From assembly GCA_903995115.1 (NCBI GenBank), contig LR877156.1:682001-746000 (forward strand): a stretch of DNA of 64,000 nucleotides, read 5' to 3'. This document shows positions 30,164 to 40,100 of the stretch, piece after piece (within the stretch, counting starts at the first letter, position 1; the number at the start of each line of letters is the position of its first letter). Source of the stretch: Angomonas deanei. Taxonomy: Eukaryota; Euglenozoa; Kinetoplastea; Trypanosomatida; Trypanosomatidae. The position numbers and the translations under genes were made by a program. A model generated the notes under the pieces. That model worked only from the letters and a program-made list of their open reading frames with translations, made no database searches and was not told where the DNA came from.

Positions 30164-30565
30164 TCAACTGTTAAATTTCACCTCCTTACCGCTCCACACG
30201 TGTCGACACTCTGGATTAGGACAGGCAAAGAAGAGTGTCATATCCTCCTGGACGGAGCCTAAAGGATTCAGTGAGCACACCACGTTATGTTCGCCACATT
30301 TGGGGCACTTCTTGTTGGGGTCTCGCTGCGCGGTGGGGTCCGTGGCCGCCTCCGCCACTATCTGGATGTCCTGAGACACATCCTTCTTCATCTTCAAGTT
30401 CAGCACGTGCACCAGCTGACACTCGTCGTGGGACTCTGAAATGTTGCACAAGCTACACCTCCAAATGAGTTGACGGTCCGCCGTGCCTTCCGGGTAAAGC
30501 ATGTTGGCGCAGCGCACGCAAAACAGCATTGGCGCTGTCGTCCTCGTTGCTAAATTATCCTCCAT
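30164..30565 (-). CDS. RPB9: RNA polymerase II subunit RPB9
   Basis: A 133-residue protein with two zinc ribbons: F-C-x2-C-x-N-M-L-Y-P with W-R-C-x2-C (about 15-43), and K-C-P-K-C-G with F-F-A-C-P-N-P-E-C (about 88-122). The linker and spacing match RPB9, which sits on the jaw of Pol II and affects start-site choice and proofreading. The N-terminal eleven residues before the first ribbon are unremarkable. The related TFIIS or RPA12/RPC11 subunits have only one matching ribbon or a different order and fit less well. Confidence 0.88.
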   Translation of the reverse strand: MEDNLATRTTAPMLFCVRCANMLYPEGTADRQLIWRCSLCNISESHDECQLVHVLNLKMKKDVSQDIQIVAEAATDPTAQRDPNKKCPKCGEHNVVCSLNPLGSVQEDMTLFFACPNPECRHVWSGKEVKFNS

Positions 30566-30816
30566 TGTAGAGACTGTTAATTAAAGCGTACTAAGTGGAA
30601 GGGAGAGAAAGAAGAAAAAAGACTGGTGTGGTTCAGCAGGGCCAATAAACTAATTCGCATGCCACGACAACGATAAACTGAAAAAACCCCACCTCAGCGG
30701 CGGGAGAAAAGAGAGTATTAAATACTAATGAGGTATTATAGTCTGATAATAGGTTTCCTTTCTTTTTTTTTCTTGCCTTTAAAAAAAGAGAGAAAATGGG
30801 AAATTTAGAATACGCC

Positions 30817-31434
30817 TTAGTCCTTGCGGCCCTTGATGAGTCGCGTTATCACTTTATCCCGAGTCACAATCATCGCGACGGCGCCGTAGCCGGAAAGACT
30901 GTCACGATCGCACGCAGAGAGCATCGACTGGGCCGCCACCTCGAACAGCTCCTCAGGCTCTAGATTAGGCCTCCAAAGCGTCTCGCACATTCCATGCAGA
31001 CTTTCCGCGCACGTACCCGCGCACACGTAATCTTCTGGCTCGCAGGGAGCCCCGATGAGGTCCATCGCCGTCAAATACACTTCTCCGGTTTTGCTGTCGA
31101 TGCTAGCAATAACCGGCTCTACAAACCACGGGCCAAAGCGCGCTTCATACAACATGGACGCCACAAGACTGGCAAACGCCTTCCCGCTTATATTACGCTC
31201 TTCCCGTAGCTTGTACAGTTCCGTTCGAAAATGAAGTTTATTTGCGAAAGTTATCTGGTCAGTTCGAAGACCAGTGAGGCCTAGCACTACATTATCGTTA
31301 ATCACGTGCAGTTTGGGAACTTCAGTGGAAATAGTTTTAAGCTGCTCGCCAAGTCGATTATCTGACACAATCACAAAACACTCTTTACCAGCCATCGCCA
31401 TGACAGAACCACCGCTGTACTGTAAAATGGACAT
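30817..31434 (-). CDS. 20S proteasome subunit beta type 3
   Basis: A 205-residue core-particle subunit. The start M-S-I-L-Q-Y-S-G-G-S-V-M-A-M-A-G matches beta-3 orthologues and lacks a cleavable propeptide and catalytic Thr1, as expected for this inactive subunit. Further matches are R-F-G-P-W-F-V-E-P-V-I-A, D-L-I-G-A-P and S-G-T-C-like A-G-T-C-A-E-S-L-H-G-M-C-E. Length is that of the family. It forms part of each inner beta ring of the proteasome. Confidence 0.95.
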   Translation of the reverse strand: MSILQYSGGSVMAMAGKECFVIVSDNRLGEQLKTISTEVPKLHVINDNVVLGLTGLRTDQITFANKLHFRTELYKLREERNISGKAFASLVASMLYEARFGPWFVEPVIASIDSKTGEVYLTAMDLIGAPCEPEDYVCAGTCAESLHGMCETLWRPNLEPEELFEVAAQSMLSACDRDSLSGYGAVAMIVTRDKVITRLIKGRKD

Positions 31435-31635
31435 TACCGAGAAATAAACTGAGAGTGGGGCTTATAAAGAAAGATATAAAACAAACAAGAAAACTAGTTT
31501 TACTTTTCAAGGGTAAATGAGAGAGTAAAGAGAGAGTAAGTGTATCCAGCAATGTGCGCGAAACCATGAGGGCGGCAGGCGATGGATAATAACAAAAGAA
31601 ACAGTTGTACGGTCAATTATTATGGGGAAAATGTG

Positions 31636-31860
31636 CTACTTTTCCTTTTCGCGTTCTCTGTATGTGTTGCCGGCGTTGACTAACACCGGATGCGTAAACC
31701 CCTCCAACTTTCCGTCTTCGGAATAAATCGGCACAAAGTCGTGACCATATTTTACAGCACTTGCTCTAGTTCTCCCAAAGTATACCACAAGCATAATCAT
31801 CCCAGTGGCAAACAAGCCTGGGAGATATACTTTCCAAGTACTTTTGAAAGGAGGACGCAT
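31636..31860 (-). CDS. Small single-span protein, probably mitochondrial
   Basis: A 74-residue protein: basic N-terminus, one hydrophobic helix (about 12-28: V-Y-L-P-G-L-F-A-T-G-M-I-M-L-V-V-Y-F), then a polar tail. The size and topology resemble accessory subunits of respiratory complexes, but no specific match is recognised. The frame ends with a Lys/Glu-rich tail. ATG at 31858-31860 with a normal-length spacer on each side. Confidence 0.5.
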   Translation of the reverse strand: MRPPFKSTWKVYLPGLFATGMIMLVVYFGRTRASAVKYGHDFVPIYSEDGKLEGFTHPVLVNAGNTYREREKEK

Positions 31861-32274
31861 GGCACGTGTGTGGTCTATCGGAAGAAGGAGTACAACAAAC
31901 CGCTACAACAGAAGAATGTAAGAAAGAGAGGAGGTTAATAAGTGTACACCACACCCACCCAAAACAATTTTTTTAAAAACGACCATCAATTCTAGGCGAT
32001 TCCCTCGTGGCTTCAAATGTGAAAAAAGCATATATTTAAGAAATTTTCAACCACTTTGTAAAACATTATGTGTATAATTTGTGCGTTTTAAATCAACTTT
32101 GATACAGTGCACAGGAAGTAAGATTGTTAACAAGAAGAAAAATTGATAAACATGTTTTGCGTAGCGATTTGTCATATACATCCTTATTCTGGGGTGAAAA
32201 AAAAAAAAGCACATCAACTGGTGTGAAGATGTTCAGCAAGAAAAAGAAAATGGTTAACTGTGGGTAATGTAAGG
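31861..32274. other. Intergenic spacer upstream of the small membrane protein
   Basis: AT-rich, with an A12 run near 32200. It contains the 3' UTR of the first cyclase gene and presumably a trans-splice acceptor region. No gene seen. Confidence 0.45.
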
Positions 32275-34209
32275 TTAGTTGTGACGTTGCGTTTTATCAA
32301 TGAACTTTCGGCCCTTTAGCTCGATGGGGACAATGGAGTACAAATGCACTGGTTCGCCAATACCTTTCAATTTGACTAGGCCGATATCTTCTACATGAAT
32401 GAACTTGTCTATACCGGAGTTGTCTAGTTTTTTGGAAGGGGAGGGGATCTTCAGATACCGGAAAAAGCCTTCGCACTTCTCTTGCGTGAACTCTGGTGTC
32501 GCCTTAAGCACATTGTACGTGTCTTCCGACAACAGTATTTGTCCTCCGCACGCCGCGGACTCAATACGAGAGCAGCGGTTTACGCTAGGGCCGTAATAGT
32601 CGTACCGTCTGTGGATGGTATCATACGTTGCGTTGGCGTCTCTGCAGTACTCAATACCGATTCTAACACGAAGTGTTTCCTTGTTCCAACAGGCAGGGTC
32701 ACCATAACCTTCTACCGTGTCCAACATTTCAAAATCGGGCGCGATTGGTGCCATGCGCATCAGTTCAAGTTGGATCGCTACCGCTATCTTCAACCCCAAC
32801 AGAACGTCCTTCGCGGCAATAATAAACGAGTCCCCCACAGTCTTCACTTCGTAGGCCCCATACTCGGCAATTAGACTTCGGATGAGGCGGTGATGCTGCT
32901 TGACAGCGTGTCCCATCGCGTGGCCGTTCTTTTGCCACAGGTTCGTACTACCCTCAATATCCGTAAAGAGGAGACAAAACTCCTCCGACGTCTGCGGTGC
33001 CCTCTTGTTCTCCATTGTGTTCATTCCATTCACCATACCCGCCGTAATGCCGTCAATCATATAACGAAATGCGTAGAGGAATCTAGCCTCCATCGCCACG
33101 TTCCACTCCGCCTCCAGGAAATGGCGACAGGCGTACAAGAACGGCTCCGTGAAGGAGATTAAGTTTTCAACCGTGACATTGTAGGCCACATGTCGTGCGC
33201 CGAGCTCGAGGAGGTATTCGTCCGATTTTTCCTTATCCACCAAGATGCCCATAATATCCACGTAGGACTGAAACACACGGGAGGCGGCACGAAGATCCCT
33301 CAGTGCGTCAAACTTTGAGAGATCGCCGAACATTTCCATCGCCTTTGCGTACATGACACCCACAAACTGGTGTCGAGTGTCACACTTGGCCTGACGCTCC
33401 GTGAGGACGACCCAGTCTTTCTGGAGTTGCTTCAGGGTGTTCATATCATACAGCTTTGCGTACCGCTCTCCCTCGCGGCCGCTGTTGCCTTGGTCTAGTT
33501 TTTTGATAATGTACTTCCAAAAGTCATGCCACTCCTTCTTTGTTTTTTCGTACACGTCTTCCCCAATGAACTTGGGAAAAATCTTAAAAAACGATGTCTC
33601 CATGGACTGGAAAGTTTCGGTTGTAACGCCAAAGCCGCGGTGCTTTGCTCCCGTCTTCACAAACAAGTCATCCACCTTGTTCGGGTTGTTTAGCGAGTAC
33701 ACCGCCGTCCCCAGCATTCGCATCAGTGCCTTTGGTTGCTCCGACAGCTGCACACCGTAGAAAAAGACGCGAATATACGGGTTCGAGTTCAGCAAATCCG
33801 CGTACAACGCATCACCGAAATCGTCCATCTTGCCGCCATCCTCCAACAGCTTCCATGAGTGCAGCACGGTATTGTCGTTGGACTGTTTGGCGGTCGACAG
33901 CACGTTTTCCAGCTCTCGGGAGAGGATGATTAAATTATCCATCTCCTCCTTTGAGACGGTTACATTTCCACTTTTCTGTCGCAAGTGTAACTGACGAACA
34001 GCGGCGGTTATAGCTTTATTGAACTCTTCTGAATCGGAAAGAGGAAATTTCGCATCATTTGAGCTTTCGCTGTTTCCTTGATCACTGGTCGTGTCAAACT
34101 GTTTTTTTGAAATGTCAGTTTCCCTAAAAATAGACACCGGATTGCCTTTACTTGCCGTCAGCTCATTAATGTTCAGAATGGCCTCCCCCGAAGAAACTCC
34201 TGCGCCCAT
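32275..34209 (-). CDS. Globin-globin-adenylyl cyclase, catalytically complete copy
   Basis: A 644-residue soluble or lipid-anchored protein. Residues about 116-240 form a globin domain with a candidate proximal (F8) His190 in G-A-K-H-R-G-F-G-V. Residues about 266-390 form a second globin-like domain with His340 in L-G-A-R-H-V-A-Y-N-V. Residues about 408-625 are a class III cyclase with all six expected residues: metal-binding D417 and D460, adenine-selecting K456 and D537, and N544/R548 for the transition state. The start M-G-A-G-V-S fits N-myristoylation. It resembles the haem-containing, oxygen-responsive cyclase HemAC described in Leishmania. It likely makes cAMP in response to a haem-bound gas. 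It neighbours a degenerate paralogue at 34772-36742. Confidence 0.88.
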   Translation of the reverse strand: MGAGVSSGEAILNINELTASKGNPVSIFRETDISKKQFDTTSDQGNSESSNDAKFPLSDSEEFNKAITAAVRQLHLRQKSGNVTVSKEEMDNLIILSRELENVLSTAKQSNDNTVLHSWKLLEDGGKMDDFGDALYADLLNSNPYIRVFFYGVQLSEQPKALMRMLGTAVYSLNNPNKVDDLFVKTGAKHRGFGVTTETFQSMETSFFKIFPKFIGEDVYEKTKKEWHDFWKYIIKKLDQGNSGREGERYAKLYDMNTLKQLQKDWVVLTERQAKCDTRHQFVGVMYAKAMEMFGDLSKFDALRDLRAASRVFQSYVDIMGILVDKEKSDEYLLELGARHVAYNVTVENLISFTEPFLYACRHFLEAEWNVAMEARFLYAFRYMIDGITAGMVNGMNTMENKRAPQTSEEFCLLFTDIEGSTNLWQKNGHAMGHAVKQHHRLIRSLIAEYGAYEVKTVGDSFIIAAKDVLLGLKIAVAIQLELMRMAPIAPDFEMLDTVEGYGDPACWNKETLRVRIGIEYCRDANATYDTIHRRYDYYGPSVNRCSRIESAACGGQILLSEDTYNVLKATPEFTQEKCEGFFRYLKIPSPSKKLDNSGIDKFIHVEDIGLVKLKGIGEPVHLYSIVPIELKGRKFIDKTQRHN

Positions 34210-34771
34210 TTTTTAAAATAGTATAGTTTACAGAAAAAAAAAATGAAGTATAAAAAGAAAAGTACAAAAAGAAATAAGTAACACTATAATGGATGGAAAA
34301 AAGGAGGGAGAGGTGGGGACAATATTCTATCACTGGCTCCGATGAAGAAATAACAGCGAAAGGGAAAAATAACAGAGCAAGTCTCGTGTGCACCTAGGGA
34401 GAAAAAAAAAATGCACAGCTCTAACTGAATAAAGAAGTGGAAATAAACAACACCGATGAAACTAATTATATTTTTAAATACAGAACATAAGTATATACAT
34501 AATATTTTTAAGTGGGAAAAACGATCATTTCCAAGGGTCAACAACAGAAAACTAAGGCGTCTTTTTTTTTTTTTTTACTTCCACATTTTATTTACTAGAA
34601 ATAAAAGCAAAACAAACAAAAATCGTTTTTACACTCTCATCATACAACAACAATCATTACAAAAAAAGGGGGGAAGGGGGTGTAAAAGAAAAGAAAAAGC
34701 ACTGTTTAAAAAAAAAAAAGGGGAATTTAAAAATTATAAGTGAATGGTATTTTGAGTCTTTATTTTTTCCG
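34210..34771. other. Spacer between the two cyclase genes
   Basis: 562 bp, AT-rich, with long T- and A-runs and an extended purine-rich segment (about 34665-34740). No open frame has a plausible composition. It probably holds the downstream cyclase's splice signals and the 3' UTR of its paralogue. Confidence 0.5.
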
Positions 34772-36742
34772 TTATTTTTTCCGGTAAGAAATCTTGTCAA
34801 TAAACTTTCTGCCGGACAGGCATCTCGGTGTTACGGATATTAACTCCACCGGATAGCCTATTCCCTTCAGGTTCGTTGCTGTTCCGGCCTTCTCAATGTG
34901 TACAAAGTGATCTAAGCCGACGGAACTGTTGTCCCCAACCGTTTCTATAGAGGGTAAGTCTAGATCCCTGTAAAATGGGTCGCAGGGTTCGTCGTGGAAT
35001 GCGGGCGTGTTGACTATTTCTTGATAGGTTTCCTTCGCCATGAGGATTTGACCGCCGCACGTCACGTTCAGGATACTGGCACACCGGTTCACGCTTGGAC
35101 CGCTGTACACATAGGTGTTGGTCACCTCGTCCAAGACGCAATTTGCCTGCGTGCAGTGCTCCACACTGATTCGCACCCGCAGCGTGCGAGGGTCCCAGCA
35201 CGAGGAGTCCCCTCTTCCTTCTGTTCCCTCGATCATTTGAAACTCCTTGGCAATGGGGGCAATGCGCATAAACTCCAGTTGGACCGCAAGGGCGAACTGC
35301 AAGCCAGTAAAGGCATCTTTTAGGGCGACTGAGAATGAATTTTCGACGCGACTAACCTCGTATCCGCTAAAACGCTTAATTAAGGCGCGAATCACCTTGT
35401 TGTGTTGTTTGACGGCGTGGGCCATTGCAGCGGCATTCACCTTCCACAGCTTGTCGCACGCCTCAATGTCGGTGTACACCAGACAGAACACAGAGGCGGA
35501 GCCCTCTACCCCTTCTGTGGAGACTTGCGTCGTTTCACCGTCCGCGATACCCTTGTTAATCTTCGTGACAATGTCGTTGAAGAACCACAAAAAGCGGGAC
35601 TCCCTCGTCACGTTCCATTCTTCGACCAAAAACTTTCTACAAGCCACAAGGAATGGCTCGGTGAAGGATTTCATATTCTCGATACTCACGCTATACGCGT
35701 AGTGCCGCTTTCCTAAATCGTACATGTATTCATTGGCCACGTCACTGTTGATGTTTTTGATGAGGTACGTGAGAGACTCAAAGACGCGGTTGGCAAATCG
35801 CAAATCTTTCAACGCCTCGAACTTGGAAAGATCTCCGAACATTTCAATCGCACACGCGTACATCACTCCGACAAACTGGTGACGGGTGTCACACTTGGCT
35901 TGACGGGTACAAATTAAGTTCCAATCCTCCTCAATCTTCTTTGCATTGTTCTTCTCGTAGGAGCGAGCGTAAATCTCGCCCTCACTACTGGACGCGCCAC
36001 GACTCAGCTGTAGCAACACCTCATCCCAAAACATGTCCCATTGGTCCCTAGAAGTGTTAAACACATCCTTCCCGACAAACTTGGGGAATACTCTAAAAAA
36101 CACCGCTCTCATTTCGCTTAGGATTTCACCAGTAACACCGTAACCTCTGTGTCTGGCACCGGCTTTCAGCAGCATATCGGTGGTGTGCTTGTGGTTGTCC
36201 TTACCGTAGGATTGCACCGCGAGTGAAAGCATGCGGACAATGGTGCTTGCCTGCTCATCGAGGTCAACGCCGTAAAAGTACACGCGTAGGTTGGCGTTGG
36301 AGGACAGCAGCTCATCATACAATTGCTGCCCGAAACGCTCCACCATGTTCTCACGCTCCAAAATACCCCATGTACTCGCGACAGAGTGTTCTGAGTTCTT
36401 CGTCGACTCCTTCACCTTGCCGATTTCACGTGTCAGCACCATAAAATCTTCCATTTCCTCTTTCGTGTACGGCTTGCCTGTTTGTTCTCTCTTCTTTAGC
36501 TGGGTGAAAATAGCCTGAACCGCCTCTTTGAACTCGGCGTCTTCATCCGGCACACTGGAGGTGTCGCTGTGTCGGTAACCGCCAAAGTCCTCATCGCTAT
36601 CATTCGCCGTACGCCCAACGTCCCGCGCCTTCGTGTTAATCTCCGACGGAAAACTGTTTCCTCCCGCTGCCCCTGGATAGGGATTGTTGTTGGTCTTTTT
36701 AGGCTCGGTTGAGCTCGCGGTTGTGGAGCAGCCGTGTCCCAT
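34772..36742 (-). CDS. Globin-globin-cyclase paralogue with degenerate catalytic site
   Basis: A 656-residue paralogue of the adjacent cyclase with the same order: globin 1 (about 122-250, His198), globin 2 (about 275-400, His347), cyclase fold (about 417-640). Both candidate haem His are kept. In the cyclase domain, D425 and N552 remain, but the second metal Asp is N468, the adenine-contacting Lys and Asp are S464 and V545, and the transition-state Arg is S556. That pattern predicts little or no cyclase activity of its own; it might be a haem-sensing partner or regulator. The M-G-H-G-C-S start fits myristoylation plus palmitoylation at C5. The reading frame is intact, so it is not simply a decayed gene. 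Confidence 0.87.
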   Translation of the reverse strand: MGHGCSTTASSTEPKKTNNNPYPGAAGGNSFPSEINTKARDVGRTANDSDEDFGGYRHSDTSSVPDEDAEFKEAVQAIFTQLKKREQTGKPYTKEEMEDFMVLTREIGKVKESTKNSEHSVASTWGILERENMVERFGQQLYDELLSSNANLRVYFYGVDLDEQASTIVRMLSLAVQSYGKDNHKHTTDMLLKAGARHRGYGVTGEILSEMRAVFFRVFPKFVGKDVFNTSRDQWDMFWDEVLLQLSRGASSSEGEIYARSYEKNNAKKIEEDWNLICTRQAKCDTRHQFVGVMYACAIEMFGDLSKFEALKDLRFANRVFESLTYLIKNINSDVANEYMYDLGKRHYAYSVSIENMKSFTEPFLVACRKFLVEEWNVTRESRFLWFFNDIVTKINKGIADGETTQVSTEGVEGSASVFCLVYTDIEACDKLWKVNAAAMAHAVKQHNKVIRALIKRFSGYEVSRVENSFSVALKDAFTGLQFALAVQLEFMRIAPIAKEFQMIEGTEGRGDSSCWDPRTLRVRISVEHCTQANCVLDEVTNTYVYSGPSVNRCASILNVTCGGQILMAKETYQEIVNTPAFHDEPCDPFYRDLDLPSIETVGDNSSVGLDHFVHIEKAGTATNLKGIGYPVELISVTPRCLSGRKFIDKISYRKK

Positions 36743-37148
36743 TTTATAGTTTGTTTGATGGGGTTTATTTATAAATTTAAAAAAAAAAAGGTTTTAAAAA
36801 GGCAGATATTAAAAATACAAGAATGTAAAATAAATTGGAAAAAGAAAAGGGAAGAAAAAAAAAAACCGAATAAACTTTCTTTAGGGAGGAAAAAAAAACA
36901 CTTCCAGACGGGAAGAGAAGGAGGGGGAAAAAAGACGGTTCATTTGCACAATCGACCACGTTGGCTCATGCCGGAATAGAGAAGAAACACAAATTGAATT
37001 TTTATCGTACTGCATTAATTGTATCTAAAATCGAAAAATGTACTCTAGCCATTATTATTGTATTATTAATATTTTACATATTGTTCGCGTGGAATTACGG
37101 TTGCAGCAGTAGGGGGGGGGGGGAAAAAATTGTTGAAACTCCATGCGT
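36743..37148. other. Intergenic spacer with G12 run
   Basis: Purine-rich on the plus strand (pyrimidine-rich in transcription sense), consistent with a strong splice signal for the paralogue cyclase. A run of 12 G lies at 37112-37123, within the 3' UTR side of the channel gene. No gene seen. Confidence 0.5.
37112..37123. repeat. G12 homopolymer
   Basis: Twelve G on the plus strand, the longest G run seen here. It lies just beyond the stop codon side of the channel gene, so it is C12 in the transcript. Confidence 0.9.
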
Positions 37149-40100
37149 CTACTCCATTTGTTTCGGATTAGCATCGATGGGAGAGGCAAGGGTCTCATAG
37201 TGCCCTTGTAGTCTATTCAGCAAGTCGAAATGGCCTGTATTAGGGTTGTACACACACATCTGAAATCGCAACGCTTCCTTGAAGGACGCAAATGACCGAA
37301 ACCAAACGTCTTGTTTAATACGATTCCGTCGAAATCGTCGCCTCAAGTAGATGAGCAGCATTCGCTCGCGGAACGTTCTGGTCTGATCTTTATCAAACTT
37401 TTTCTGCTCGCTGTGCATTCTCCACAACGACTGCAGTAACGTGGCGCCTCGAATCTTTTGTACAACGGAAAAAAATCGATCCACAATTTAGTGCCCATCG
37501 AGGAGTCCGACGGGAAGCCCAACTCAAAAATGGCGAGTGCCTGCACCAATCGCAGCGGTTGAATGTAGCGTGGTTTCGCCACTGCGGTGTCACTCAGAGG
37601 GTTCGCCATGTTGTGAGGGGTTTCCGGGGGAAAAACTGGAAGACTGTCAAACGACAGAGCAGCGGGGCCGCCGCTGCAGTAGCAATCATACGAGTCCATG
37701 TACTCCTTCACCTTGCTCTGTCGATCCTCACTGATTGGCAAATACTGAAGTAGTTGCTCCAGCACGTACATAAACCGCCTCTGGTAGTTGGGCCTGCAAA
37801 TCGCCAGCTCCTCCAGAAGATGGGGGAGGGACCAGGAGGGGATGCCTTCATTTTCAAAGATACGTTTGAATTTACGCTCCTGTAGCTTTCTTCTGAAATC
37901 GGGGCGCAAGTCATCGTGCTTCATGGTGCCCTGCTTGAGAATCTCCCTCATTCCCCCACTCAGCGTGTTAAATAACAAGGTCGCCTTGGGGGGTAGCGGA
38001 GAAAGATACAATGTGCTCAACGGAATTAGACAAAAGGCTGTCCCTAGACCAATAGCGGAGGCAACCACCGCCTTTCCTATGGTGGCGAGAATGAACAAAA
38101 AGGTGTAAGAATCGTAGTCGTTCGCGATTTCTAAAACGGTAGTGTTCGACGCGCTCATCTGCATTGCCGTGTGGGAGATGTTAAACGCGGTCCAATCAGC
38201 GGCGAACGACTTTGGGACCGCCGACGTAAACGTTTGCCGCAAAAGGGCATCAAAGGCGGCCCTCCAAGTCCTCGCGGAAGGGAGTGAGTTTTCTGCCGTG
38301 TGCGAAAAATCGGCTATAGCGCTTGCGGACGCCACAAAGTAAATGACAATCGTCATTCCAGCGGCCGCAAAAACAATCCAATCGTTGATGAACGACAATG
38401 TGTACTGGCGGGGCATAATACGGAGAAGGAACACGGCCCGTAGGGTAATAAAATAGGTGGCGTACTGGCCGGGGGAGATGACGCAGTTGAAGTGCTCCTT
38501 CAGCAGCGAGCAACACAATGGCAACGAGATGCAGTAGTAGATGAGTTGAATAATCTCACAGAGAAGAAAAAAGGTATCCCCTCCGACAATTCTCTTGTAC
38601 GAGGTGTCACTTCGCACAAACTCATACGCAGCCCACGAGCGTCTACAGCGGTGAACGGCATAGGCGGTGGCCACTGCCGCCTCAATGAGCCCCACGAGCG
38701 AAAACGCGACTTCAAATCCGAAAAAGAAATTAAAATCATTCGCCGTTATACTAGTCAAGGGGCTGAACGCACACCCAAACACCAAACTTGCCAGCAGCAC
38801 AAAGTTCCCAAAGTAGCGCAAATACCAAAATTTCATTTTAAAGTCGGCCATCGTGGCGGGATCCTCCAGCAGCGGTATCATCCGAATTGTCAGACTTTGT
38901 GTGTCTCTCAGGTTTGCGCCATTGATAAACAGATAGGACAAAAAAGTCGAAATCGCCAACGCCGGCAGGACCCAAAAGTTGTATATTGAATAAAAAATAA
39001 AAGAGTCCTGCCGGAAGTAATAGGCGAAAAGATTTCGCGCATCCTCGAGGTTAGGCATTGCGGGATTACGCCGTCTAGCACTGGCGAGCTGCTCGGGGTA
39101 CGACAGGTCGCCCCAGTTTCCGGAAAACCCATGGCCGCTCCCATCTGTTTTCTGGTGTTGAACCAGATATATTTGCGCCCTCAGCAGCTCCGCCACATAC
39201 GACAAACTCCCGACGACGACGACAGGAAAAACAATGTTGAGTCCGGTGTTGAAAAACGTTTTAAAGAAAAAACGAGCCCTTCTAAACGGAAACACCTGTA
39301 GTTGGGCCAAACGCAACAGTGAAATGAATCGGAGCGCATAGAATTTGTTTGTCTTTGGGGATTGCAGCAAGATGAGGACCACCGAGGCGAACAGCGAGCC
39401 ACAACTGACCAGTGTCACAATGAAGGCAAGATCCTTCGGGATAATGAGTAGCGAACTCAAGATACTAAGCAAATGCACGATCGTCGACACAATCACCAGG
39501 GCCCCTCCACGGGAGTAACTAGAGCTGATGGCAAAGATAAACGCTATGGAAGTGAGCGTCAGTACAAGATTGATCAGGTGAACCACTGGCTTTCTTGCTA
39601 TATTATTATACCGCTTTATCACGGGGTTTAGAAACTTAAAATCCAGTATCCGTCTATCAAACCGTCTGTTTTCTTCAAACGACGCAAACTCACTTTTGCA
39701 AATAATCTCGCTGAAAAAGTTTCCTGCAAAGATCACTTTCGCCGGCAGCACAATGTTACTCATCACGGACTCTGCGTATTCGCCAATGGGGAGGGAGAAA
39801 ATATCCCGTTTCCGCCCAAAGTCAGACGCCCACAACTTCATCTGAGTTCCAACATTGACGGAGACACTTAGCTTCAGCTGCCACCGGCGATACCAGTCCT
39901 CTCCCTCCAAGTAGTTCTCAATGTAGTCCAGCGCATCTTTGTGTAGACTTTGCACAACAATTCGGAGGAACCTACCGATGAAGTTTGACAACTGGAGCAG
40001 CGGGTGCAGTACGATGGTCAGGGCGAAGGGGATAAAGAACAACTGGAATATCAACACCAACACCGCCATAACCGGTGCCTCCTGCGTCGGTCGTATATGT

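Noticed and set aside
34772-36742. Reading the second cyclase as an ordinary pseudogene
   Set aside because: The frame is uninterrupted over 656 codons and both globin domains are well kept; only catalytic positions are changed, which is not the pattern of random decay.
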